Assembly: GCF_014805685.1 (NCBI RefSeq)
Contig: NC_060909.1
Coordinates: forward strand, 3,914,792-3,978,791
Reading direction: 5' to 3'
Length of the DNA: 64,000 nt
DNA from: Silurus meridionalis
Taxonomy: Eukaryota; Chordata; Actinopteri; Siluriformes; Siluridae
Shown piece by piece: positions 34,341-46,099 of this stretch (the stretch's first letter is position 1; each line of letters starts with the position of its first letter). A program made the position numbers and the translations under genes. Under the pieces are notes generated by a model that saw only the letters and a list, made by a program, of their open reading frames with translations, searched no databases and was not told the origin of the DNA.

Positions 34341-35734
34341 GCTTTAGTATTCTTTTTCACCATTGTATGTGTATGTGCTGTTTTTGCCATTTAAAACCTT
34401 TGATCGAATTCAACAATATTAGCTTTAAATCAAACACAGACCATGATGAAATGCAGAGATGCCAATGATGCTAATGAGTCAAACCCCTTGTTCATTGCAG
34501 CCCTTGTACATTTTTAACCATAAAAGCCAGTGTGAGGCTTTTCATGAATGCAGAATGAACGTTCACACCTTTGAATTTCTTTGATAAAAAAGTATCTGTC
34601 AGCATAAAGAAATCCCCTTGGCGAGCAGGTGGTATTAAAAGGAACAGGGGTATTGTTATTATTGCTTTTGAAAGTGGATGACACTAAAACCTTCTACAGA
34701 GAGTCAAACACAGGGCAGGAAGTCTGCGATTAAAGACAACAAAGGGCACGCGGTTTAGGAAATCATCACGTAATAGATCCAGCTGTTCACACTCTCGGGA
34801 ATGATCTGTTGTGACGTAGGAGGAAGAGGAACAGATGAACTTGTCAACAGCATAACTTAAACAGAAGTAGGGTCACAGATATGAAAGTAGACAGGTGGAG
34901 AATCCTATTTCCAGTAGTGTAATTATCGCTGGCTAACTTGATATGACATGTCATGTCCTCTGAAAAAAAAGTCCAGAGAAATTCCTGGCACTCACTTTTG
35001 CATCATAGCAGTGTCTTCTTGAATAGGCTCCACTTGTCGAGTAGCGTGAAATGATATAGGTTTGTGGTGCCAGCCACCTGCATGAACTAAAATAATTTGG
35101 CCAGACAGTCAGAAGGAGGCAAGACGAGGGAAAGACAATTCTTTTTGCTCAGAGCTACGAGGGAGGCTTAATGTGGCTTGAAATTTAAATTCTACTTTTA
35201 GAGGTAGTGGCACCCACAGCCTTCACCTGTAAAGCCATGAAATTGAAAGAAAAGTGCAATGCTGCAGGTCAGGGTCAAAATGTGGAGTTGGTTTAATCAT
35301 GCCAAAGAAAGGATTTTATTTGAGGATGTTTCAAGGTCACCATGTAACTATTGGGCTTTGCATTTCAAATAGATATTCATTCACATTAGCATTCTAGCAT
35401 CTTATTTTTTATTTCATTTTTTTTTTAGTTTCATGGCTATATCAAAAGTAGAAATGCACTTAGAAGGAAAAATTCTCAGTGACCTTTCTTTCCACTCACA
35501 TTCCTCTGAAGGCAGATGTCCAGTTGTCATCTCTGCCCACAGAGCAACATGAGTGCTCGTCTAATTCTCTCCTGATGCAGGACGGCCATCTTTCTGTAAC
35601 CTTAACTTTACTGCTAACATGCACTTATGCTGCTATTAATACCCAAGTTTTGGTCACCCCTGAGAAATACCTGTCCCACAGTAGCTCTTTTAATTTTTCA
35701 GCAAAAAAGAACCCGTGCAATATTTTTAAGTGTA
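34341..35734. other. Non-coding, nothing recognised
   Basis: Intergenic sequence with no coding or repeat identity. A poly-T tract lies near 35419-35428. Confidence 0.5.
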
Positions 35735-35739
35735 ATTTA

Positions 35740-35880
35740 CCATAACCAGTTCACTTACTGGGATGGTTTTTGGGAGGACACCAAAAAAACCCAAGAACCC
35801 AGAATGAACCCATGCTGATATGGAAAGAAATATATGAAAGTTTCTGAGGAGACTTGAACCTGGAACCATTGATCTTATTA
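35740..35880 (+). repeat. Worn dispersed repeat ('gtttttgggaggacaccaaa' type)
   Basis: Second copy of the module at 10930-11035, here extending to 'gacttgaacctggaaccatt'. Confidence 0.5.
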
Positions 35881-35947
35881 GCAATCTCCATTTGTTTAGC
35901 TTAACTAGTTAACAAAAAAATGTTTCACCGTGTTGCTCTTTGTGATC

Positions 35948-35974
35948 TCTGAAAAAAAAAAAAAAAAAAAAAAA
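35948..35974. repeat. Poly-A tract
   Basis: About 24 A residues. No retroposed body is recognised directly upstream. Confidence 0.95.
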
Positions 35975-37274
35975 GATTTATTTAAGGGCATTTGTAGACA
36001 AGAGTGTTTCTTTATTTTAAAAGAAAACCCATGCTGTGTTGTTGAGGTCCATATCAGGAGGGTCATTAAAGTCAAACTCACATCATGTACAATTACTGAG
36101 GAAAAAAGACCAAAAGCAAATGATCCTCCAGCTACCGATTACAGTTTTTTCTCAGCTGCTTTGGAGCGTTTCTCGAATCATCCTTAATATTTGCAATCCA
36201 TTAAGTGCATTCTCTAAACACTCTGTGCAAACAGCACACAACATTAGATTTCTTGCAAAAGCCTGTACTTTTCTCAAAATTCTCAGTTCATCTCTCAAAC
36301 GTAAATATTTGTGTCAATGAACATCTCATTTCCATCAGAATGAAAAGTCTCTTCGTCATTGTTCACAAACAAAATCATCGAAATGTTTATTCGTGTTGTC
36401 AGTATGATGGCACACAATTTCAGAATTTCTTGATATAAACTATACTTTGGGTTACAGTGATTGAAAATGAATTTCTTCTGTTTGGCATCTATGAATTTCA
36501 GCAGCACAAATTTGTTTACAGTATTTGATTGCATATTAGATTTATATTGATTGCAGGAGACCAGACAGGATTCACACTTTTACTGTACTGTACAAGTGTT
36601 TGTTCGTTTCTTTGTTGTTCATCCATTTTCAGAATGTATAATTCTGTGTTTTGCTCTGTTTGTATTCACTCTCCAATGAAAGGTTCACAAAATTCACCTT
36701 TGACCTGTTTTAGAGAATTAGTTGATCATTGGTTGATCTGATGGCGTTCACTCGCCTTCATTAGTGACATTCAAGATTCATCTGCACAATTTATCAATTC
36801 AAGTCACATTTACCCAAAAAAAGTTTAATAGAAACTTGACAGATGATGTCAACTGGTTTAACCATTTTGCATTCAATGACTTATGTAATAAACTGATGCC
36901 GAGATGTTTTGGGGGAAAAAACTATTCAGGTGAAACCAGTATAATATATTTTGATCAACATGAACATGAACAAATGATAATGTAGGAAACAGCAGACACT
37001 TACACACAATCGATTAAATGAACGTACCAAATCATTCGCAATTTAATCAAAGCAACAAGAAACGTTCTTATGATGTGCACAAATGACTAAATGATGTGGA
37101 GGTTGAACAAGTAGTTTTGAGATTTTCATTTCTGATCTAATAAATGCTCCAAAGCATCTGAGAAAAAATGTAAAAGCAAAAAAGCTTCCATTGATCTGTT
37201 TTACGTTTGATTTGGGATGTGTGCATGACAAAGTCATCAATTAATTAGTTCTGCACTCTGGGTGCAAGGAAATA
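35975..37274. other. Non-coding, nothing recognised
   Basis: Several short overlapping open frames near 36036-36530 show no domain. Confidence 0.5.
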
Positions 37275-37279
37275 TTGGT

Positions 37280-37500
37280 TGGTTATAGCTCACTGGTAAA
37301 GGCTCTGGGTTATTAATTAGAAGGTTGAGGGTTCAAGCCCTGGATTTGCCAAGCTGCCATTTTTGTGTCTTCTACCAAAACCCTTAAATATCAGTTCTCC
37401 AGGGCTGCTGTATCATGGCTGACTCTGCCCTCCGACTCCAGCTTCCTAACATCGCTGGGATATTTTTTGAGGAGGCTGAGGTCCTGATGATGCTGAGGAT
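37280..37500 (+). mobile_element. tRNA-type SINE, family 2, most complete plus-strand copy
   Basis: Begins with the tRNA-related 'ctcactggtaaaggctctgg' and 'gttcaagccctgg' (B box), then 'tgccaagctgccatttttgt', 'gggctgctgtatcatggctg' and 'cagcttcctaacatcgctgg'. Same family as 30345, 52300, 55975 and 59340. Confidence 0.8.
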
Positions 37501-37737
37501 TCATTCATAACCTTGTTTCCTTCTACCTCGTATATACATTTTGATTATACAGAGCCCAATTTTTTTTGCTTTTTTTAATGGGAACAGAATATTACAGTTA
37601 GTACTCTCCTGTAAGCAAATTGGGTAAGAATTAGCAAGGGCTGATTGACAACATTCTCTGAGGAAAAACTTTCAAGAAAATCTAACAATCCCAGATAAAG
37701 TATATATAACAATTTGCAAAGACACTCAGGGAAGACA

Positions 37738-37790
37738 GGGCATCGCACAGGACAGGACAAGACAAGATAGGACAGGACAGAACAGGAAAG
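37738..37790. repeat. (GGACA)n pentanucleotide repeat
   Basis: Imperfect 'aggacaggacaagacaagat' run. Confidence 0.9.
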
Positions 37791-38039
37791 TATCAACAAT
37801 ACATATCAAGATTAGTAGTCTAAATAACAAGGGCCAGGAATAAACACTGACTGGACGAGGTAGAGCTGGAGCTGTAGCAACACAGGAAAAAAAAAATAAT
37901 AACAGATGGCTATGAAATGGGAAAATGAGCAAAGTTCCATGTTGGGAAAAATATTAAAATGATATTAAACTTGCATAATATTTTCATTTCAAATGGCTCA
38001 TTTCCATCTCGAGAGAACAGGAAGGTTAAGCACTGCTCT

Positions 38040-38445
38040 TATATCATCATGGCAGTGGAAAAAAACAGCTGGCTCCCATTCCTCTTGGCTCAGATCACCC
38101 AGTGGTGGCATCTGTTTAGTGAAGACAGCAGGGCTAGCGTTCCCTGCTTGGTCAGAGAACTCTCATTTACTGACACCATGAGGCCGCCATGCCTCACGGC
38201 ACTGGCAGCCACGCTAGCCCCTGTCCTGCCTCTCACAATCTTTTTCATCTCCGCCACGCCAGGATCTCAGTGGAGGCCATGTCAGTTGTGATGCACTGCT
38301 CAGCTTCTTTGCTCCAGGAAACAGTGGTAAGGCCAGACAGACGAAGCAGGGCCTTCGAAATGGTGAGCACAAACAAGGGCCTTTCAAGACGGGACAGTGG
38401 TAATTATGTTTGTCATGTTTTGGCACATGGTTTTAAAGTTTGAAA
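38040..38445. other. GC-richer unique segment, no gene recognised
   Basis: Clearly richer in G and C than its neighbours, with overlapping open frames on both strands (for example 37959-38291 plus), none of which resembles a known family. No splice-framed exon could be assigned. It might be an old exon, a pseudogene or regulatory DNA. Confidence 0.3.
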
Positions 38446-38659
38446 AGAGAGTGATGTGTCCTCCGTCTGACCCCTGACAAACGGGTTTTTTTATTGGTGA
38501 AGTCTAATTTGTAAAGACAGCTGTTTCCCCAAGCTTGGAGTTTACATTTTCCTTATGGAGAAGGAAAAACGCACTGCACTGAAGTGGATTGGCAAAGTCT
38601 ATGGAATATTTATTTCAGTTACAAATGGAGCATTCATATAAACAAGCATTTATCCCTGA

Positions 38660-39385
38660 CAGCGGGGTAAAGTATTTGAGTAAATGTAATCGTTACTGTA
38701 CTTAAGCAATTTTTTGGTTAATTTCTAGTTTTACTGAGAATCAAAGATATAAGCGATATTTACTCTTTATTCAACTACATTCAAGAATCAATATATGAAC
38801 CTTTTACTAGGTTTTAATTGACAATGAGCGTTACCAATTACATTTTGCTTGGCAGCTTTATCTGCCGTGGCTTATTAATTCTGTATAAGGGGTGATATCG
38901 CCATCGCCATTTAAGTTGTGCTTTGAATACTAATGGTTCTTCGTCATTGTGACATGATACTGTCATTTTATTTCTTAATTAAAGATACCTTTTTGAAAGA
39001 TTACTCTACTACTTTGTCTTTTTTATTTTTACTTATTGTTTGATCTTTGTTTCATTCTCTCGTGTTGAAGAGGTTGTTGTGTTGATGGTTAATGCAGTGT
39101 TCACGCGTACAATTTGAGTTGTATTTTACAAAATAAAACATCACACATCAACTGGCTTTTCACTAACACCTGTCTTGGTGTTGAGAACTAGTGTATCTTT
39201 GAGCCTATTTTCAATTTGAGTCAAATACTCAAGTACTCAATTCAAATCAGATTTTAAGACTTTTACTCAAGTCATATTGGAATTGGTGACTTTGAACTTG
39301 TAATGGAGTAAGTATGCAGTAAGTTATCTATACTTTTACTCAAGTATGATTTTAAGGTCCCCTTTACACCTCTATTCCATGATAT
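38660..39385. mobile_element. hAT-type relic, 'tacttaagtac/actcaagtat' family, copy 1
   Basis: Rich in 'cttttactcaagta'-like phrases at both ends. The interior ('gaagaggttgttgtgttgat', 'ggttaatgcagtgttc') is shared with the copy at 60520-60845. No transposase frame. Confidence 0.6.
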
Positions 39386-39412
39386 GTAATATGTATAAAT
39401 ATTAGCATCAGC

Positions 39413-39963
39413 GGTGGACAGTAACAAAGTAACGAAGTTCACTTTAACTTCACTACAATTCAAAGTCAAATATCCTACTTTTTACTCAACTACATTTTGT
39501 GAAATTTGTCGTTCAATTTTATTTAACGACAATCAGGGTCGAGCGTGAGCTCTGTTTTGAACTTGTTTTGATTGGCGTTTGGTGGTATCGACTTATCACC
39601 AACATACAGTTCAACGTCATTTCAACACCCATGACCTAATTTGCACAATCATTTTTTTTAAGTTGTTAAAAAGATATAGATTTCATTCAGTGTTTGACTC
39701 ATAATATCGTTCTATTAATAGATTGGTGTGCTGAGAGTCTTTTCACATAAACTGAGTTGATTAAGTAAAGAGTCTTGTGAAAAAAATTATAATAGGAAAA
39801 TTATAGCCATAAAAAATCATAGTACTTTAGATACTTAAGTACATTGTAAGGAAAATACTTTTGTACTTTGACTCAATAAAAAGTTTAAAGGGATAGGGAT
39901 ATTTTACAGAGTGTATCTCTACTTTAATTGAAGTACATGGTTTGTGTACTTCATCCACCACTG
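39413..39963. mobile_element. hAT-type relic, 'cagyggtggacagtaacaaa' family, copy 2
   Basis: Left terminus CAGCGGTGGACAGTAA and right terminus ending ACTTCATCCACCACTG form imperfect inverted repeats of about 11 bp. The interior 'attggtgtgctgagagtctt' matches, in reverse, the copy at 53212-53825. The flanks 'attagcat' and 'actagatg' are a possible but imperfect target duplication. Confidence 0.7.
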
Positions 39964-39969
39964 ACTAGA

Positions 39970-41490
39970 TGTCAGTGTTTAAACATTTTTAATTGACTTT
40001 CGTTTGCTGCTCGTTTGCTGCTGATATAATAGTACTTCATTGCCATTGATCAAAATGGAGATCAATCAACATGCAGACAGGACCAGCGAAGGGAAATCCA
40101 TAAAAAAAGATTACAAGGCAAGCAAAATGAGGAAAACTCGGAAAAAACAAACTGATTACAATCAATAAGATTTGCAGACCGTAGTCTGTACAAAACACAG
40201 AACAGGTGAACACATTGACAAGACAGATGATGAGACAGATCTAAAAAAAAAAAAAAAAAAAATAGATTGCAAAAAATCCCACATGTGGCAAGACATAACT
40301 CAAGGCACATGGAAAGCCGAGCTCATGGTCACTGAGAGGGGAAATTCATGACCATGTTATGGTTTCTATAGTAACAGCTAATTATCAGAGACTTGTAAAG
40401 CAATTGTGCCGCATAGTCTATATTTATGCAGTGCAGTGTTCTGTAAGGAGATATAGTGAAGTCTTTTGTTTATTGATTGGTTAACATTTATGGCAGCCGT
40501 TTCTCACTTGTGAGCACTTGTAACTGATGTGAAGATGTTCTCAACCATGGAACTCTCTTAAAGATAGAGGACTTTATTCAGTAAAGAAGACAGCGCAATA
40601 TAATGGCATGCTGTTGTTTTTCTTCTTTTCAGCCTGAGACACTTAGACAACATTAACTTTATGCTCTGCTGATACAGCACAAATATACTATTCTCCTTGT
40701 CTTAGATTTAAAAATATACCCTGGAAAGGAAATAAATAAATTCAATGGTGTTGTTTATGGGATAAATGTACTATTGATCACCTGAAGCATTGCTATCTAC
40801 ATTCATGCATTTATTATTTTTCCTCTGTGAATATCTATGGTCTCTTGTTTACAGATGAAAGGCAAAAGGCCCTTACTTTGGGACTCTTTGATTCTCTTAA
40901 GATGGAGAGAATATTTGCTGCATGAAAAGACTCAACCACCCACCTAACCACCCACCCATCACCAGAAGCGTAACCTTGTCACGACAGATAGGCTCCTTTT
41001 GCATGCCAAGTCCTCACCTCCTCTTTACTTCATCATTGCCATCTGGAAATTGTAGCCTCCCATGCTGCCTCAGTGCTGCACTCCATGCATACTGGCGTGA
41101 TCCTGTTATAACACTGATCGTCTCTGACCATTTATTTCACTAACCTTTTGCATGATTCATCACTGAACTACTGCAGATCCGTGCATGCCGAAAAGCTTCA
41201 GAGACGAAGGAATTCGCATGTGCTAACATTTTATTTAGTTGTGTAGTTTTTTTGAAGGGTTATAAATGAAGAAGGTTAGAGCTGGGCCAAATTGAGCAGA
41301 TTTAGCATTTTGTACAACGGCTGTTGTATGAAGTCTTGATGAAACCGCCGTTCTAGTTCCAGGATCTAGATCTGAGTGCTAAATGTTCCAGGAGACACAT
41401 TATTTCCCTCTGTGCTTAGAGACTACAATAAAGCATTCACACAGATGAAATGAAACCTACAGTCACATATAACCTATTATATAACTTATA
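39970..41490. other. Non-coding, nothing recognised
   Basis: Intergenic sequence with a poly-A tract at 40241-40262. No gene signal. Confidence 0.5.
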
Positions 41491-41495
41491 ACTCT

Positions 41496-41943
41496 GAGGG
41501 GCGTTCATGTCAAAACAGGACCATAAATTTTACAGATATAAAAATGTATGCTAGCATGGTGGTACTACATGCAGTAGTGGCTAGTGTCTGGCACGGGCCA
41601 GTCCAGAAACCGCTATTAAAAATGGCAGACAACAGTGCGTGCATGGAACAGCGTGTGGTGGTGATAAAGTTTTTCGTGAACAAAGGCATAAAACCGCAGG
41701 GATATCTACAGAAGACTTCAAGCACAGTATGGTGATGAGACGATCAGCCGTAGTAAGATATTTGAATGGTGTAAATGTTTCAAAGATGGTCGTACTGACC
41801 AATCTTTTTATGCCCAAACTTTCTAGGCTTTAGTTAAATGCTGTAAATGGGAGTATGTGAAAAAAGAAATGCAGTTTCCACTGCTTGAGATTTATTCTCT
41901 TATTTTATTAGCTCAAAAGTCCCGTTTGAGTTGAAAGCCCCTC
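41496..41943 (+). mobile_element. mariner-family transposon, internally deleted copy (about 450 bp)
   Basis: Left terminus 'gaggggcgttcatgtcaaaa' and right terminus 'cccgtttgagttgaaagccc' plus 'ctc' are imperfect inverted repeats of the mariner type. Between them lies the N-terminal end of a mariner transposase: MEQRVVVIKFFVNKGIKP, a frame break near 41700, then LQAQYGDETISRSKIFEW and CKCFKDGRTDQ, ending in a stop at about 41830. This is the paired helix-turn-helix DNA-binding part. The catalytic DDD domain is entirely missing, and the remainder joins directly to the right end. Confidence 0.9.
41643..41832 (+). pseudogene. mariner transposase N-terminal remnant
   Basis: Encodes the first about 60 residues of a mariner transposase across one frameshift, up to the FEWCKCFKDGR motif that closes the second helix-turn-helix. 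It cannot be catalytic. Confidence 0.85.
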
Positions 41944-41949
41944 GTAACA

Positions 41950-43145
41950 CAGAGCCTTTTGTCATTGTCTCCAACAGCACTGACAACTGATCACTCTTAT
42001 CCCAGCTTGTAGTTTTACAGTCTTCCTTTTCCAGCACACATAAATCATAGGGCTAAAAACACACGCGCACAATTAGTTAGATAGAAGGCTGGCTGAATGC
42101 AGCCCAAATATTCACATCTCACAATATAATTATTATGTGAGTAAAATAGCTTCATTCTGAACATCAGTGTGACTGTCAGTTCCTGCATACCAAATGAAAC
42201 CGTGAAAAACGTTCTTGTCGTTTAGCTTCCGTCAAGCATTTAGCTCTTAATGTAATTGCTTGATCAAGCAGTAGTGCCCATGCATCACTGACCTGCCACA
42301 ATTCATTCAGATTAACTGTGCTCAGCACTTATCTATCGTCTAGAAGAAACTAGTCAGTTAGGTTTGTAGCTAAAATATAAACACAGGTTGGAGATTTCAC
42401 AAAATACTGAGCTCTATGACTCAAATGGTGCATCCGGAATAGCTAAAATATAGTGTTTTTGTATAGAGTTTTTGCCTTTTTTTTTGCCCAATCTGTAAAT
42501 ATTTGTGCTCAGGTTTGTCAAATCGAGAATACTGGCATGTTAGTGAAAAGAACAACACGACACAGATCAGGTGAAGAGAAAGCCCACCTTACTCAAGACC
42601 TCAGCATACTTTATGCAGGGACTACATTTGACTTGCTTCCATAGAAAATATATGACGCAATTCTGTGGCAAACAGACATCAAGTGGAGGCTTCACTCGTC
42701 GCAGCGTTGACATGGCAGCTGGGCAAACTCTGTGGATGAAAAATGCTATGTGACAAAGCCAGTAACTGTGGCATTTGTACGTGATGGCCAAAGTTGATGA
42801 AACTAACTGCTTAGGCTATTTGAAACTTTATAGACTAAGCCTGCAAAAATATATTTCAACCTCATGAAATTCTTGTAAAACATCATCTCAACAACATTTC
42901 ATCTCCTGAGGCTTTTAAAACCAGCCAATACAACAAGGTTTGGAATAAAAAATAGGAAGAAGCTTCTATTTGTTACTTGCCAGCTACAATTATTTCTCTA
43001 GCCCAACAACTCAACATTGAAGATAAATTGGCTGAACATTATTTATTAGATTTTTTAGACAAAAACAGATTTCCATCACTTAAAAAATTCCTTTCCTGTT
43101 TATTGTATACACTATCTGATTATTTCACTTTCTAGCTCTTGTTTG
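41950..43145. other. Non-coding, nothing recognised
   Basis: Intergenic sequence, no coding signal. Confidence 0.5.
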
Positions 43146-43148
43146 TTT

Positions 43149-43150
<2 letters not shown>

Positions 43151-43204
<54 letters not shown>

Positions 43205-43210
43205 TCTCTC
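43151..43210. repeat. (TC)n microsatellite
   Basis: About 28 TC dinucleotides. Confidence 0.98.
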
Positions 43211-43569
43211 GCTCTCTTTTTTTCTCTCTGTCTGATTGCCTACAGCTCCTGCCAGTCACCAGTTAATGGACTTCTTTCATGCCTGAGTTGGAGCATGATG
43301 AATTACTATTACAGGATTGTCAGAGTACCAGCTCAGCAACATCATATTGTTATAACATACAGTAATTATTCTTACTCACTGTATAAGGGAGATTAGATTC
43401 TCAGATATAGTGCCTGACAAGGGTTTGTAAAACACCCAGTCTATTATCATTTTTGTTTAAGGACACATGCATGTTCCTCATGTTTATGTGAAAAAAGTGT
43501 CCCTAGGTAATTGAACTGTATTTGTTTGCATCAGACTGTCACCTTCGGCAATAACAGCAGGTTTTGATT

Positions 43570-43920
43570 GAAATACATAAAGCTACAATATGTCACATTT
43601 CACTTCACAAGTTTCTGTTTATATATAGATAACGTCCTGACTCATTATATACATGTAGGTTGTTTGGTGAAAGGAAAACTGAACCAACATGGCTACCATT
43701 TCATACTTTTGATTGAAATGTCATCTCTCATGGAATGGCCTGCCCAGTCACCTCACCTAGATCCTATTGAACTGCTCTAGGATGAACTGGATCACAAGGG
43801 CAAAAAGAAATCTCCAACTAGTGAGGAACACTGCTGGCAAGATTTACAAGAGGCAGGGCAAAGTATTTTAGCTGAGTGTTTGAGAAACTGTCCGGATGCC
43901 AACAGTGTGTAAAGATGTTA
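43570..43920 (+). pseudogene. Tc1-like transposase C-terminal fragment
   Basis: Translation reads MEWPAQSPHLDPIELL, a stop, then DELDHKGKKKSPTSEEHCWQ and DLQEAGQSILAECLRNCPDA. This aligns with the Tc1 end motif WPAQSPDLNPIE-LWDELD, in which the final catalytic acid of the DDE triad lies. The N-terminal DNA-binding domain is not recognised. The start is uncertain. Confidence 0.85.
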
Positions 43921-45345
43921 TTTATAAAATGTTTTATTGTTTATTATGTTTTTTTAACCAATATATGTACATTTATATTTTGGTTTGGTAAAAGTACATC
44001 GTCTTACTGTTGAATTAACTAGTTGCATATAAACCAAAGGGGCATTCACGTGTCTTAGAAACCATAAAAGATAAAAAATAATAAATGTAATGCATAAACT
44101 GTGAATACACAAAAAAATACTACTAAATGTTAGAATTTTATTAAGGCTGTGCCATCCTTGAAACATAAGTACTCTATTTATAATGGATATACAGTTATAT
44201 TACTTGTGAGTTGTTCCGCCATCTTAATCAACTTAACAAACCTGCATAGTGAATACATTCTACGTGTTCAACTTAACATACTACATACAAACCTACATAT
44301 CAAATGTACATATGCATTTTGTCATTTAACACTATTCCATGTACATATACATTCCATACACACATTGCATATACACATATCCTAGAACATTACATTCTAT
44401 TCTAAGTACACAGGAACTTTAGAAGTATGGCCTAATTTCAGAAAATCTAATGCACCCATTGATTTCCATTTATTAGTCAGCATAAATCAAGACTAAGCAG
44501 AGCAGGAACGGTAGTTTGCATGTGTTCCTAAGTGCGCGAATGTGTGTGTGCGAGAGTGCGGAATTGATAGAAAAAGACAGCCAACAAATGAAGGAAGCAA
44601 ATGAATTTCAATGAATTTAAGTGTCATGACCATATTAAAAATGAATTCGGTGAATCACGGGGACATGTGTCTGGTACATTAGTCAGCCATCAGTAAAAAA
44701 AAAAAAAAAAAAATCATACAAATACATTAAAAAGAAAGAGATTAATTCAAAGTGTTGAAGCACATCAGTGCAGGGTATTTTAAAAGACCTTTACATAAAT
44801 CTCCTCTCCAGAAGAAATCATCCTGTGATAGAAGCAGAGGAGAACTCGGGCAGGAGGAGGTGAGGTGTGTGCATGGTTATTGGCTGTCATTACTTCACAG
44901 TGGTTGAAATCCTGGCATCTGGGAGCTTTCACCAAAATGTGGGTGCGTAATGGCAAAGCGGAATGACAGGCAGCACAAAAACTGGGACGGCAGGAGCACA
45001 AGCAAGTCAGCGCACAATGTTTCTAAATCACAGGGGGGAGAAGTAGATGGGATTGAATCCTAAATAAGGGTGGATAAATGTCCCAGAAGAAGGAGCTAAT
45101 AGAGTTGTATGGATTCGTGTATTCACACAAGAGTGAGAGGCAGCCCCGAGGTGGGAAACGAGGCATTCTTGTTTTTCATGAGGGGGTGGTGTGGAATGGC
45201 AGATGGTTAATTCAATTAACTCATTTAAACCCACTGGCAACTGCCGTCATCACATGCTTTTTTTTTTTATATTTCAGTAATGTAATACAGATTTTTGGAG
45301 ATTTTCATATGTGCTGTAAATATATAAAAAAAGTCTGCATACTCT
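43921..45345. other. Non-coding, nothing recognised
   Basis: AT-rich sequence with repeated 'acatacacatt'-like phrases at 44270-44400 and a poly-A tract at 44694-44713. Confidence 0.5.
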
Positions 45346-45348
45346 TAT

Positions 45349-45385
45349 AAACAAAACAAAACAAAACAAACAAACAAACAACAAA
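45349..45385. repeat. (AAAAC)n/(AAAC)n short repeat
   Basis: Imperfect run of AAAAC and AAAC units. Confidence 0.9.
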
Positions 45386-45751
45386 AACATATAAATATAC
45401 ATATATGTATATGTATACATATTTATACATATAAACTACATGCATATCTCAATAGACTGTCAAATAATCGAATATTTAGACTATATACAGTATATATAAA
45501 CAATTATATATATTTGTTTGTAACCTGTCAATTACAGTCACACCCCCATGTAGATAATTGTTCTTCATTATCCAGCAATTAGTTCCGATCCAACAATCTG
45601 ATTGGTTTAGAGCCAATCCAAGATTTCCTAGTCGGAGACGATCAGTTTAATAACATTAGCAAAATCGTCAGCAAGCAAAAAATTTTATATTATTCAGATG
45701 AAGATGAAAAGGAAGTAGGGGCGACAATTTCAAAGGGAATGTAAAAATTAA

Positions 45752-46095
45752 ATTAATTTCAATTCATTTTTATTTGTACAGCACTTTTAACAGTGGACAT
45801 TGTCTTAAAGCAGCTTTAAAGAGATAAAGAGGTTATAAAGTTTTATCAAATAGTGTTTTAGTTTAGCGCCTATATCCTTTCAATTCCAAGTTTATCCCAA
45901 ATGAGCGAGCCAGTGGCAACTGTGGCAAGAAAAATCTTCCTGAGGCATGAGGAAGAAAACTTCATGAGGAACCAGACTCAAACTCAGGGAACCCATCCTA
46001 ACCTGGGTGGCACCGAATGTCCATTCATTATAGTTCCATCATTGTTGAGGTGTACAGTTAGCTATTACTTTAGAAATACTACTTCTCTAGGGGGT
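45752..46095 (+). mobile_element. Otophysan dispersed repeat ('ttatttgtacagcactttta' family), copy 1
   Basis: Starts 'ttcaattcatttttatttgt', 'acagcacttttaacagtgga', 'cattgtcttaaagcagcttt' and continues to 'gagcgagccagtggcaactg', 'gaggaaccagactcaaactc' and 'agggaacccatcctaacctg'. A very common fish repeat. Its weak open frame is not a gene. The opposite-strand copy is at 58430-58740, with short pieces at 49390-49500 and 60400-60470. Confidence 0.8.
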
Positions 46096-46099
46096 GGAA

